Below, piece by piece: positions 16,687 to 25,532 of a stretch of DNA of 64,000 nt. Under the pieces are notes generated by a model. That model saw nothing but the letters and a program-made list of their open reading frames with translations. It did no database searches and had not been told where the DNA came from. Each line of letters opens with the position of its first letter. Positions within the stretch are counted from its first letter, which is position 1. A program made the position numbers and the translations under genes. Source of the DNA: Actinoallomurus sp963823735 (lineage in GTDB: Bacteria > Actinomycetota > Actinomycetes > Streptosporangiales > Streptosporangiaceae); NCBI GenBank assembly GCA_963823735.1, contig CAWGMO010000002.1, positions 1,736,001-1,800,000 on the forward strand. Direction: 5' to 3'.

Positions 16687-17316
16687 ATGAACGATGGGAC
16701 ACGGCGGCTGACGCGAGCCGAGGCGAAGGAGCGCACGCGGGCGGCGCTGTTGGAGGCCGCGGGGCGTACGTTCGCGCGCAAGGGCTTCGCCGGCGCGTCG
16801 GTGGAGGAGATCGCCGAGGCCGCGGGGTTCTCGATCGGGGCGATCTACTCCAACTTCGGCGGCAAGGAGCAGATGTTCGTCGAGCTGCTCTCCGCGCGTT
16901 CGAGCGACCTGGTCGACGAGGCGGGCCGCATCCTGGCCGACGACGAGGACCCGGTGCTCGCGCTCGGGCGGATGCTCGTGACCGTCGCCGACAAGGACGC
17001 CGACCTCGCGCTGCTCCAGGCCGAGTTCTGGCTGTACGCGGTGCGCAACCCCGAGGCGATGGAGACACTCGCCGCCCGGATGCGCGAGCCGCACGACGCG
17101 CTCGAACGCCTCATGGGCTCCGTACTCGACCACCTCGGCCGCCGCGACATCGTCTCCGCCGGCTCGGTGGCGACCGTCACGCTCGCGCTGTTCCAGGGCC
17201 TCGTACGCCAGCGGCGCCTCGATCCGTCCAGCGTGCCCGACGAGCTCCTCGGCCAGGCCCTGCGCTGGCTCTTCGCGGGCATCGCCGCCAACCCCGAGGG
17301 AAAGGCCCTGCGATGA
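16687..17316 (+). CDS. TetR-family transcriptional regulator
   Basis: A 209-residue TetR repressor. The N-terminal DNA-binding part runs through 'AALLEAAGRTFARKGFAGAS' and the recognition helix 'FSIGAIYSNFGGKEQMF'. The C-terminal half is an Ala/Leu-rich ligand-binding domain. It begins directly after the second operator with no room for a ribosome-binding site, so the mRNA is nearly leaderless. Its stop overlaps the P450 ATG (ATGA). The P450 substrate or product is a plausible inducer. Confidence 0.9.
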   Translation: MNDGTRRLTRAEAKERTRAALLEAAGRTFARKGFAGASVEEIAEAAGFSIGAIYSNFGGKEQMFVELLSARSSDLVDEAGRILADDEDPVLALGRMLVTVADKDADLALLQAEFWLYAVRNPEAMETLAARMREPHDALERLMGSVLDHLGRRDIVSAGSVATVTLALFQGLVRQRRLDPSSVPDELLGQALRWLFAGIAANPEGKALR

Positions 17317-18521
17317 ACGCGTTCCGTACCCTGCTCGACCCTTCACACCGCGCCGACCCGTACCCCGCCTACCGCGCGTGGCGTACGGAGACACCGATCG
17401 CCTGGGCGGACGAGCGGCTGGCCGTGCTGACACGCCACGCGGACTGTTCGGCGGTGCTGCGCGACCCGAGGTTCGGGCACGCGGAGCCGGGCGACGCGTC
17501 CGGCATCCCGCCGCGGGCGGGCGACGACGCGCTGACCGACGAGAACGGCAAGCCGGTCCGCGCGTTCCTCCGACTGAACCCGCCGGACCACACGCGGCTG
17601 CGCGGGCTCGTCTCCAAGGCGTTCACCCGGCCCATGGTCGAACGCCTCGCGCCACGGATCGAGGAGATCACCGCCGGGCTGCTCGACGACGCGCGTACGG
17701 CCGGCGGCCCGGTCGACCTGATCGAGGCGCTCGCCATGCCGCTGCCGGTCGCCGTGATCAGCGAACTGTTCGGCATCCCGCAGACGGACCGCGGGCGGAT
17801 GGTCGGCTGGTCGAACGCCGTCGCGCGCGGCCTCGACCCGGCGTTCCTGCTGCCACCCGAGGTCCAGGAGCAGGTGACACGGGCGCGGGCGGAGTTCGCC
17901 GCGTACCTGCGCGGCCTGGTCGCCGTACGGCGGCACGAGCCCGGCGACGACCTGCTGTCGGCACTCGTCGGCGTACACGACGGCGGCGAGACGCTGACCG
18001 AGAACGAACTCCTCGCCACCTGCGTCCTGCTGCTCATCGCCGGACACGAGACGACCATCAACCTGATCGGCAACGGCACACTCGCCCTGCTGCGCGCCCC
18101 CGGCGAACTGGACCGCCTGCGCGCCTCACCGGAGCTGGTCTCGCGCGCCGTGGAGGAGATGCTGAGATACGACTCACCGATCCAGCTCACGGCCCGCACC
18201 GCACTGCGCGACGCCGAGGTCGCGGGAGTCGAGATGCCACGAGGCACCTCCGCCCTGCTGCTCATCGGCGCCGCGAACCGCGACCCGTCGGCACACGAGA
18301 ACCCCGAACACTTCGACATCGGCCGCGACCCCACCCGCCACCTGGCGTTCGGCCAGGGCGTGCACTTCTGCCTGGGCGCACCACTGGCCAGACTGGAAGC
18401 ACAGATCGTCTTCCGCGCCCTGACCGCGCCGGGCACGACACTCGACCTCGCGGGCGAGCCGCGCTGGAAGGACAACGCCCTGCTGCGCGGCCTGAGCCAC
18501 CTGCCCGTGACCCTCGGATAG
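17313..18521 (+). CDS. Cytochrome P450 monooxygenase
   Basis: A 402-residue soluble bacterial P450. The oxygen-binding I-helix motif 'AGHETT' is at 243-248, the E-x-x-R pair at E282/R285 ('VEEMLRYDSP'), and the haem-binding loop 'FGQGVHFCLGAPLAR' places the axial Cys at 353. 'LNPPDHTRLRGLVSKAF' is the usual C-helix region. These features resemble the CYP105/107 type groups that hydroxylate secondary metabolites or xenobiotics. It is coupled to the TetR gene. No ferredoxin or reductase is adjacent, so electron donors must be supplied from elsewhere. Confidence 0.93.
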   Translation: MNAFRTLLDPSHRADPYPAYRAWRTETPIAWADERLAVLTRHADCSAVLRDPRFGHAEPGDASGIPPRAGDDALTDENGKPVRAFLRLNPPDHTRLRGLVSKAFTRPMVERLAPRIEEITAGLLDDARTAGGPVDLIEALAMPLPVAVISELFGIPQTDRGRMVGWSNAVARGLDPAFLLPPEVQEQVTRARAEFAAYLRGLVAVRRHEPGDDLLSALVGVHDGGETLTENELLATCVLLLIAGHETTINLIGNGTLALLRAPGELDRLRASPELVSRAVEEMLRYDSPIQLTARTALRDAEVAGVEMPRGTSALLLIGAANRDPSAHENPEHFDIGRDPTRHLAFGQGVHFCLGAPLARLEAQIVFRALTAPGTTLDLAGEPRWKDNALLRGLSHLPVTLG

Positions 18522-18639
18522 AGGACCGTCATGTACGCGCGGAAAGTCCGCACACCCGACCTCCACCGGGCATCGGCGTAACACGGTCTTTACATGCCGG
18601 TAGCGGGAGAGGCCCTCGGTTTTCCTAGCCTCACGTCGC

Positions 18640-19671
18640 ATGGGATCAGCGTCCCCTCTCCCCTTCGGCCAGCGCGGGGCACTCCACCCGATCGGGCATA
18701 TGACCGCCCAGGCCGGGCGCGCGATGCCCGGGCGGGTCATCCGCGACCGTCCCTGGGACGATCCGCTTCTCGATCAGGCCGTCGACGCCGTCACGGAGCA
18801 CTACTTCCGGGCGGGCGTCAGCTGTATCGCGCAGTCCCGTCGTGATCCTGAGCTGCGGTCGCTGCGGGTCGAGGCGCTGGCGCGGGCCGCTCGGGGGTGG
18901 AGTCATGGGATTGAGGCCGTGCTCGCCGACGATCCTGGCAATCCTGACCTTCTGCTCTGGCTTGGGCGTACGCGGGTCGAGGAGGCTTGGCGGATACGGC
19001 CCAAGGCTCGGGGGCGGGCCGTGCAGGCGGCCGAGTACCAGGCTTTCACCGACATGGCTCGGTCCGCTCGGGCGCCTCTCATGGCGGCGGCCGAGCGGTT
19101 GCCGGATGATCCGGTGCCCTGGGAGGCGATGATGTGGGCCGGGCTGGCGCTGGATCTGGAGGCCGGGCGGCGGGACGACATCTGGCGGCGTGTGACGGAG
19201 CGCTGCCCGACGCTGTACGGGGCGAACGTCGCGCGGGTGATCACTCTGTCGCCGCAGTGGGGTGGTGACACGGAGGAGATGTTCGACTTCGCGCGGGTCG
19301 CGAGGAGTACCGCCGCACGTGAGGACCCGCGGGCCGCGCTGATCCCGCTGGCGTTCTTCGAGCATTTCGTGCAGGAACGCTCCGGGATACTGCGCGGCAG
19401 TTCCTCCTGGTTCTCCGGTGACGAGGTACGCGAGGTCGAGACCGCCGCGCGCGGCTGGTTCTCCGGTGAGCCCGGCGCCCGTGCCCATCCTCGTACGATC
19501 GAGGCTCACAACCTGTTCGGCGCCGCCTTCCACATCGGTCACGCGCGGCGCCCGGCGCGCCGGCATCTCGCGCGCACCGACGGCCGGCCGAGCCGGCTGC
19601 CGTGGACCTACCTCGGCGGCGACGCGACCGCGCAGTACGTCAAGGCCTGCCGCCACCTCAAGATCATCTAA
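18640..19671 (+). CDS. Unassigned TPR-like cytosolic protein
   Basis: A 343-residue, Arg/Ala-rich protein without signal peptide or membrane segments. Repeated helical pairs such as 'LRVEALARAARGWSHGIEAV' and 'DPVPWEAMMWAGLALDLEAG' suggest a tetratricopeptide-like solenoid. 'ERCPTLYGANVARVITLSPQ' and 'HNLFGAAFHIG' appear in a hypothetical protein group I recall from Streptomyces (possibly DUF4034). No function can be given. Another in-frame ATG at about residue 21 is an alternative start. Its stop overlaps the convergent ammonium transporter by three bases. Confidence 0.65.
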   Translation: MGSASPLPFGQRGALHPIGHMTAQAGRAMPGRVIRDRPWDDPLLDQAVDAVTEHYFRAGVSCIAQSRRDPELRSLRVEALARAARGWSHGIEAVLADDPGNPDLLLWLGRTRVEEAWRIRPKARGRAVQAAEYQAFTDMARSARAPLMAAAERLPDDPVPWEAMMWAGLALDLEAGRRDDIWRRVTERCPTLYGANVARVITLSPQWGGDTEEMFDFARVARSTAAREDPRAALIPLAFFEHFVQERSGILRGSSSWFSGDEVREVETAARGWFSGEPGARAHPRTIEAHNLFGAAFHIGHARRPARRHLARTDGRPSRLPWTYLGGDATAQYVKACRHLKII

Positions 19672-20936
19672 GGCCGGATGTCGGAGGAGTACGCGGTCTC
19701 GCCGTGCAGCGTCAGGTCGAGGCCGGCGGTCTCGCTCCTGGCGGTGACCCGGTTGCGGTGTCCCGACAGGCGCCCGAGGATCGCCCCGATCACGTACGTG
19801 ACCGTGAAGGAGTAGGCGACCACCGCGCCGACGACCATCGCCTGCAGGACCAACTGCCGGGTCCCTCCCCCGTACAGCAGGCCGTCGTGGCCGTTCGGGT
19901 TGACGGCGCGGGTGGCGAACAGCCCGGCCGCCAGCGAGCCGATGATCCCGCCGACCAGGTGCAGGCCCGCCACGTCGAGCGAGTCGTCGATGTGGAACAG
20001 GTTCTTCAGCGGCAGAGCGAGCACGCAGCCGAGCCCGGCCAGGAAGCCGACCGCGATGGAGCCGCGCGGATCCACGAAGCCCGCGCAGGGCGTGATCGCC
20101 ACCAGCCCGGCCACCGCTCCGGAGGCGGCGCCCAGTGTGGTGGCGCGCCCGTACCGGACGCGCTCGACCGCGATCCAGGTGAGCATGGCCACGGCGGTCG
20201 CGGTGTTGGTGTTGACGAAGGCGTACGCGGCCAGGTCGTCGGCCTTCAGCGCCGAGCCCGCGTTGAACCCGAACCAGCCGAACCAGAGCAGTGCCGCCCC
20301 GAGCAGCGTGAACGGCACGTTGTTCGGGCGCATCTGCTCCCTGGGCCAGCCGACCCTGCGGCCGAGCACGACCGCCATCGCCAGGCCCGCCGCGCCCGCG
20401 TTGCAGTGCACGACCGTGCCGCCCGCGAAGTCGAGCGCCCCGGCGCGCGCCGCCCAGCCGACCGGTGAGAACACCCAGTGCGCGACGGGCGCGTACACGA
20501 GCACCGACCACAGCACCATGAAGGGCACGAACGAGCCGAACCGCCAGCGTTCGGCGGTCGAGCCGGTGATGAGCGCCGGCGTGATCACCGCGAACATCAT
20601 CTGGAACGCCGCGTAGACCATCGGCGGGATCACCAGCGCCGAGGCCCCGGTGAAGCCCGGCACGACCTCGTCCATGTGCGTGAGGCCGGCGAAATGGAGG
20701 CCTCCGATGAACGCGTTCCCCTGTCCGAAGGCCAGGGAGTACGACCCGGCCACCCACGTCACACCGACGAGCGCCATCACGACGTAGCTCTGCATCATCG
20801 TGCTGAGGACGTTCTTCGCGCGGACCATGCCGCCGTACAGGAAGGCGACGCCCGGCGTCATGATCAGCACGAGCGCGGAGCTGGTCAGCACCCATGCCGT
20901 CGCACCGGAGTCGACCTTGGCGAAATCGAACTGCAC
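19668..20936 (-). CDS. amtB: Ammonium transporter
   Basis: A 422-residue Amt/Rh-family channel with about eleven membrane helices. Recognisable are 'VLTSSALVLIMTPGVAFLYG' in helix 1, 'DFAGGTVVHCNAGAAGL' containing the conserved D-x5-VH segment, and 'LHLVGGIIGSLAAGLF' with the second pore histidine. The GTG start follows a strong GGAGGA site. The C-terminal tail is short. Amt proteins conduct ammonium and are gated by PII proteins, but no glnK/glnD partner is adjacent. A possible GlnR half-site lies upstream. Confidence 0.92.
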   Translation of the reverse strand: MQFDFAKVDSGATAWVLTSSALVLIMTPGVAFLYGGMVRAKNVLSTMMQSYVVMALVGVTWVAGSYSLAFGQGNAFIGGLHFAGLTHMDEVVPGFTGASALVIPPMVYAAFQMMFAVITPALITGSTAERWRFGSFVPFMVLWSVLVYAPVAHWVFSPVGWAARAGALDFAGGTVVHCNAGAAGLAMAVVLGRRVGWPREQMRPNNVPFTLLGAALLWFGWFGFNAGSALKADDLAAYAFVNTNTATAVAMLTWIAVERVRYGRATTLGAASGAVAGLVAITPCAGFVDPRGSIAVGFLAGLGCVLALPLKNLFHIDDSLDVAGLHLVGGIIGSLAAGLFATRAVNPNGHDGLLYGGGTRQLVLQAMVVGAVVAYSFTVTYVIGAILGRLSGHRNRVTARSETAGLDLTLHGETAYSSDIRP

Positions 20937-21007
20937 GGCTTCCTCCGCTGTCCGTCGGTGACCGCGGAATGCTCGCACGGGCGTCCCGATGGCCCGGATA
21001 CACGCTC

Positions 21008-21023
21008 GTTAACATCGTGTTTC
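21008..21023 (-). promoter_or_regulatory. Candidate GlnR box upstream of amtB
   Basis: On the leftward strand GAAAC-n6-TTAAC occurs about 75 bases before the amtB GTG. This matches the alternating GaAAc / gTnAc elements of the actinobacterial GlnR operator with the right 6-base spacing. Only one b-a pair is well matched and the flanking elements are weak. Confidence 0.35.
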
Positions 21024-21042
21024 CGTACGCGCACCGGCGCCG

Positions 21043-21819
21043 TCACGCGTCACGCAGCCGGAGCGACAGCCCGCCGGCGAGGAGAGCGGCGGCGGCCCAC
21101 GCGGCGAGGACGCCGAGGCCCTCCCATGGGCTCAGGGGCAGGCGGCGCAGGTGGGTGGTGGCTTGGATGGCGAGCCCCGCGTTCATCGGCGAGATCTGCC
21201 ACAGGCGCCGCTGCCAGTGCTCGTCGGCGATCACCTGGGCGATGACCGGGAAGACGAGCAGCAGGCCGAGCACGGTCCCGATCGCCGCCGCGGAGTCGCG
21301 TACGGCCGCGGCGACGCCGAGGCCGAGCAGGGCGATGAGCACGAGGTAGAGGACCGAGCCGCCGGCCGCCCTCAGCGCCGGCCCGCCGGCCGGGGAAAGC
21401 GGCGGGTACCCGTGCGCGGCGGTGAAGCCGTTGCCGGGCAGAATGAGCCGCGCGGCCAGTACGGACGCGAGCACCGCGACGGTCCCCGCGGCGACCGTCA
21501 GGCCGGTGATCACGGCCGCCTTGGCGGCGAGGACGGCGTTCCGCCGCGGCATCGCGGTGAGCGTGACACGGATCATGCCGGTGGCGTACTCGCCGCCCAT
21601 CGCCGCGACGGCCAGCATGGCGACGGCCGCCTGGCCGAGCCGTACGCCGGTGAGGCTGAGCTGCGGGACGTCGTAGTCGCAGCTCCCCGGCCGGCAGGTC
21701 ACGGCGGCGGCGCTCCCGGCGCTCGTCGCCACGGTCAGCGCGACGATCGCGAACACCAGCCAGAACGTGCCCGGCTCGGTGCGCACCTTCGTCCATTCGG
21801 CGTGCAGGTGCCGTCTCAC
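21043..21819 (-). CDS. ABC-2 type permease
   Basis: A 258-residue protein with six predicted membrane helices. The cytoplasmic entry 'LHAEWTKVRTEPGTFW' is the typical start of actinobacterial ABC-2 permeases of antibiotic exporters. 'MIRVTLTAMPRRNAVLAAKA' is the coupling-helix region seen in this family. The GTG start overlaps the stop of the larger permease by four bases. With that permease and the ATPase it forms a three-gene exporter, possibly a heterodimeric permease. Confidence 0.82.
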   Translation of the reverse strand: MRRHLHAEWTKVRTEPGTFWLVFAIVALTVATSAGSAAAVTCRPGSCDYDVPQLSLTGVRLGQAAVAMLAVAAMGGEYATGMIRVTLTAMPRRNAVLAAKAAVITGLTVAAGTVAVLASVLAARLILPGNGFTAAHGYPPLSPAGGPALRAAGGSVLYLVLIALLGLGVAAAVRDSAAAIGTVLGLLLVFPVIAQVIADEHWQRRLWQISPMNAGLAIQATTHLRRLPLSPWEGLGVLAAWAAAALLAGGLSLRLRDA

Positions 21820-23330
21820 GCGTCCCTCCGGCGCAGCCGTACGGCGGCGAGGCCGAGGGCCAGCGCGGCCCACCCGCAGAACACCGCGAAGCCGGCCCAT
21901 GGCGCGAGCGGGTAGTAGCCGGACTGCGGCGAGTAGTCCGCGATGACCTGCGAGTACTTCGGGATGCTCTGCTGGATCGCGAACCCCGCGGCCGGGGTGA
22001 GCCGCAGCAGCCACCCGGCCACGGCCGAGGGCAGTACGGACGTGGTCGCCAGCAGGTGCGGCAGGACGAGCAGCACGACCGCGGCGGCCACCGCGGCGAC
22101 GCCACGCCGGAACAGCGCGCCGAGGCCGAGGGCGAAGACGGCGGTGACGGCGAACAGGGCCGCGGCGCCGACGGCGACGCGCAGCCCGGTGAGCGTGCTC
22201 ACCGGCAGGATGAAGTTGCCGTTCGCGTGCAGGATCGGCACTCCGGCGAGCATCGCGGCGCCGGCGGCGGCCAGCCCGGCGGCGAAAGTGACCGCACCGA
22301 TCACGGCGGCCTTCGCCCACAGGACACGGGCGCGCCTCGGGACGGCGATGAGGGTGGTGCGGATCAGGCCGCGCCGGTACTCCGCGGTGATGAACAGCAC
22401 CGCCACGACGATCACCACGATCAGCCCGGTGAACGTCCCGGTGAGGGTGTTCTCCAGGTGCAGGCCGCCTTCGGACCCGAGGGGCGCGATGTCGCCGCTG
22501 CCGGTCACGGTGAAGGTGCCGCCCGCCTCGACGGCCCCGGCGGCGCGGTGGTAGCGCTCCCAGTCGGTCTGTTCGAGGCCGGGGTGTCCCACGGTGTCGC
22601 TCTTCCACGCGCCGCCGGACGTCGCGCCTCCCAGGCCGACGTGGTCGAAGACGGCGCTGGCCTGGGTGAACCGCACCTGCGCGATGCTCCCGCCGAGCCC
22701 TCCCTTCTCCAGCGTCAGGTCGCCCGGGGAGGTGGTGAACAGGCCGACGCTGACCGTGGCCGGCAGCCCGGCCAGGTGAGCCGTGCCGATCTGCTCCCAG
22801 TGCGTGCCGTCGGCCGACTCGTAGCCGGTGAGCGTGTCACCGGCGCGGGCCAGCCGCAGCCAGCGCGCGGAGATCGGGCGTCCCGCCGTGTCGTGGGTGA
22901 AACCGTGCTGCATGCGCACCCCGTGGGCGCCGGTGAGCATCACCGCCGCGTACGCCGCCCCCGGCCGGGTGCCGTCCTTGATGATGAGCCCGGCCTTCGC
23001 CCACGGCACGACGCCGCGGACGATCTGGTCGTGGTTCGGCGGCGGGTAGGTGATGATGCCGGTCAGCGAGGCCACGCGTGCCGTGACGCTGCCGTCCCCG
23101 GCGAGCGGCCGGTGCATGAAGGTGAACTTGTCGTCCACCGCCTCGCCGCCCGGCCCCACCGGGACGGCGGGGCAGGCGACCTCGCGAGGGCCGTTACTGC
23201 ACGACATGTGGCTGCCCATCGCGGCCAGTACGCCGAGCAGCACGGTGACCAGCACCGCGGCCACGGTGGCGATCACCCAGCCGCGTACGGTCCTGAACTT
23301 GGTCCACTCGGCGTGGATGGTCGTCATCAC
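21816..23330 (-). CDS. ABC-2 type permease with a large extracellular lectin-like insertion
   Basis: A 504-residue permease. After the first helix (about residues 18-38) comes roughly 270 residues of soluble sequence, then five helices with the usual 'TTLIAVPRRARVLWAKAAVI' coupling region. The soluble part contains 'WAKAGLIIKDGTRPGAAYAA' and 'WLRLARAGDTLTGYESADG', the hallmark of concanavalin-like DUF1349-type beta-sandwich domains. By topology this domain lies outside the cell and could bind a substrate or wall sugar. The GTG/ATG start overlaps the ATPase stop. The family size without the insertion is about 250, as in the paired permease. Confidence 0.82.
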   Translation of the reverse strand: MMTTIHAEWTKFRTVRGWVIATVAAVLVTVLLGVLAAMGSHMSCSNGPREVACPAVPVGPGGEAVDDKFTFMHRPLAGDGSVTARVASLTGIITYPPPNHDQIVRGVVPWAKAGLIIKDGTRPGAAYAAVMLTGAHGVRMQHGFTHDTAGRPISARWLRLARAGDTLTGYESADGTHWEQIGTAHLAGLPATVSVGLFTTSPGDLTLEKGGLGGSIAQVRFTQASAVFDHVGLGGATSGGAWKSDTVGHPGLEQTDWERYHRAAGAVEAGGTFTVTGSGDIAPLGSEGGLHLENTLTGTFTGLIVVIVVAVLFITAEYRRGLIRTTLIAVPRRARVLWAKAAVIGAVTFAAGLAAAGAAMLAGVPILHANGNFILPVSTLTGLRVAVGAAALFAVTAVFALGLGALFRRGVAAVAAAVVLLVLPHLLATTSVLPSAVAGWLLRLTPAAGFAIQQSIPKYSQVIADYSPQSGYYPLAPWAGFAVFCGWAALALGLAAVRLRRRDA

Positions 23331-24241
23331 GCCTCCCCCCGACCGGCACGGAACTCGACCGCGTCACGTGTGAGCTCCAGGTACGCCTCTTCCAGCGACG
23401 CGCGGTGCGCCGCGACCTCCGAGAACGGCACCGAGCGCGCGCCGAGGAGCGCCACGACCCGTTCCGCCGCCAGCCCGGAGACCGTCAGCGCGTCCCCGCC
23501 GTCCGTGACGGTGGCGCCCGCGTGCTCCAGCACCCGCGCCGCCTCCGCACGCGCCGTGGTGCGCAGCGTCACCCGCCCGCCGGCCACGGCGGCCATCAGC
23601 TCCGCCACACCCGCGTCCGCGATGACCTTGCCGCGCCCGATCACGACGAGGTGGTCGGCGGTGTCCTCCAGCTCGCTCATCAGGTGGCTGGAGACCAGTA
23701 CGGCGCGCCCCTCGGCCGCCAGCGACCGCAGGAACCGGCGGGCCCACGCGATGCCCTCGGGGTCCAGGCCGTTGAACGGCTCGTCCAGCATCAGCACCGG
23801 CGGGTCGCCGAGCATCGCCGCCGCGATCCCCAGGCGCTGCCGCATGCCCAGGGAGTAGCCGCCGGCCCTCCGCCGCGCGGCCGGGCCCAGCCCGGTCAGC
23901 CGCACCACCTCGTCGACGCGCGCGGCGCCCAGTCCCTGGGAGTGGGCCAGCCACAACAGGTGGTTGCGGCCCGTACGGCTCGGCTGCAGCGCGGCGGCGT
24001 CCAGCAGCGCGCCGACGCGGCTCAGCGGCTCGGGCAGGCTCCCGTACGGCCGCCCGCCGACCAGCGCGCCGCCCTCGTCGACGGAGTCCAGGCCGAGGAT
24101 CACGCGCATGGTGGTGGACTTTCCGGCGCCGTTCGGGCCGACGAACCCCGTCACCTGCCCGGGCTCCACGGTGAACGACATACCGTCCAGTGCGATCGTC
24201 GGCCCGTAGCGCTTGCGCAGGCCGGAGACTTCGATGTTCAT
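23327..24241 (-). CDS. ABC transporter ATP-binding protein
   Basis: A 304-residue ABC-2 family ATPase. Walker A is 'GPNGAGKST', the signature is 'YSLGMRQRLGIAAAML', Walker B is 'PVLMLDEPFNGLDPEG', and the switch His lies in 'VLVSSHLMSELE'. The C-terminal third is the extension common to bacitracin/daunorubicin-type exporter ATPases. It drives the two coupled permeases downstream. The 124-bp gap upstream is shared with a divergent two-component system, which probably controls this operon. Confidence 0.92.
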   Translation of the reverse strand: MNIEVSGLRKRYGPTIALDGMSFTVEPGQVTGFVGPNGAGKSTTMRVILGLDSVDEGGALVGGRPYGSLPEPLSRVGALLDAAALQPSRTGRNHLLWLAHSQGLGAARVDEVVRLTGLGPAARRRAGGYSLGMRQRLGIAAAMLGDPPVLMLDEPFNGLDPEGIAWARRFLRSLAAEGRAVLVSSHLMSELEDTADHLVVIGRGKVIADAGVAELMAAVAGGRVTLRTTARAEAARVLEHAGATVTDGGDALTVSGLAAERVVALLGARSVPFSEVAAHRASLEEAYLELTRDAVEFRAGRGEA

Positions 24242-24365
24242 GCCCCGAACCTGGCCTGATGCCCATAACGCGGGCCGAACGGGCGCCGTCATACCGTTGT
24301 TAGGCCGGACCGGGCATGCTGAGGACCGGATCCGCGCCGCCCGGCGCGGGGCGGGGGGAGGACCG

Positions 24366-25532
24366 ATGAGCCGCCGTTTCAGCCTGCCGCGCCGTACGAT
24401 CCGGCTGCGCTTCACCGTGCTGTACGGCGTCCTGTTCCTGCTGTCCGGCGCCGCGGTGCTGGCCATCGCCAACGTCGTGACGCTCGGGTCGACCCGGGTC
24501 AGCCGGTCCGCGCCGTACCCGGACCAGCCGCCCCGGCGGTCCTCGCTCGCCGACGCCGAGGCCCACATCCACCAGTTGCAGGCGCAGCTCGCCGAGCAGC
24601 ACTCGGGTCAGTCGCGGCAGCTCCTGGTCGGGTCGGTGATCGCGCTCGCCGTCATGGCGGTGCTGTCGGTCGTGCTGGGCCGCCTCGTCGCGGGCCGGGT
24701 GCTGCGCCCGCTGCGGACCATGACGGCGGCCACCCGGCGGATCTCGGCGGACAACCTGCACGAGCGGCTGGCCGTGCCGGGTCCCGCCGATGAGGTGAAG
24801 GACCTCGCCGACACCATCGACGAGCTGCTGGAACGCCTGGAGGGCGCCTTCAGCGCCCAGCGCCGGTTCGTCGCCAACGCCTCCCACGAGCTGCGGACGC
24901 CGCTGGCCACCATGCGGGCCTCGGTGGACGTCGCGATGGCCAAGCCGGAGCCCGTCCCGGCGCAGACGACCGCCCTCGCCGGCCGGGTCCGCACCGAGCT
25001 CGACCAGGTCGACCGGCTGCTGGAGGGCTTTCTCCTCCTCGCGCGCGCACAGCACGGCGACCTTCCCGACCGTACGACGCTCTCGCTCGGCCACGTCGTG
25101 TCCGCAGCCCTGGACGACCGCGCCGACGGCATCGCCGCCAAGAACCTGACCGTGCACGACGCCATCGGCGACGCCCCGGTGCGCGGCAGCCGTACGCTCC
25201 TGCGGCGCATGGTCGACAACGTGGTCGACAACGCGATCGGGCACAACGACGACGGCGGCTGGATCCGCGTCGCCACCTACGCGGACGGCCCGACGGCGTA
25301 CGTGGTCGTGGAGACCGGCGGTCAGGTCCTCGACGGGCGGCAGGTCGCACGGCTGGCCCAGCCGTTCCGCCGGCTCGGCGCCGACCGTACCGGCACGGGC
25401 GACGGCGCCGGGCTCGGCCTCTCGATCGTCGCGGCCATCGCCACGGCGCACGGCGGCGCCCTGGACCTGGACGCGCGCCCCGAAGGCGGCCTGCGGGTCG
25501 GCATCTCCCTGCCGCTGGTCGTGCCGTCGTGA
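24366..25532 (+). CDS. OmpR-class sensor histidine kinase
   Basis: A 388-residue classical kinase. It has two membrane helices flanking a small extracytoplasmic loop of about 50 residues with a coiled stretch ('AEAHIHQLQAQLAEQH'), then a HAMP domain (about 105-160), HisKA with H174 in 'NASHELRTPLATMRA', and HATPase_c with 'VDNVVDNAIGHNDDGG'. The short sensing loop is typical of cell-envelope stress kinases that detect antimicrobial compounds together with an ABC exporter. The stop overlaps the response regulator GTG. It is divergent from the ABC operon. Confidence 0.9.
   Translation: MSRRFSLPRRTIRLRFTVLYGVLFLLSGAAVLAIANVVTLGSTRVSRSAPYPDQPPRRSSLADAEAHIHQLQAQLAEQHSGQSRQLLVGSVIALAVMAVLSVVLGRLVAGRVLRPLRTMTAATRRISADNLHERLAVPGPADEVKDLADTIDELLERLEGAFSAQRRFVANASHELRTPLATMRASVDVAMAKPEPVPAQTTALAGRVRTELDQVDRLLEGFLLLARAQHGDLPDRTTLSLGHVVSAALDDRADGIAAKNLTVHDAIGDAPVRGSRTLLRRMVDNVVDNAIGHNDDGGWIRVATYADGPTAYVVVETGGQVLDGRQVARLAQPFRRLGADRTGTGDGAGLGLSIVAAIATAHGGALDLDARPEGGLRVGISLPLVVPS

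Noticed and set aside
22056..23858. 600-codon rightward frame opposite the ABC permease
   Set aside because: Composition is typical of antisense reading of high-GC third positions; the leftward frames carry clear ABC motifs and coupled starts.
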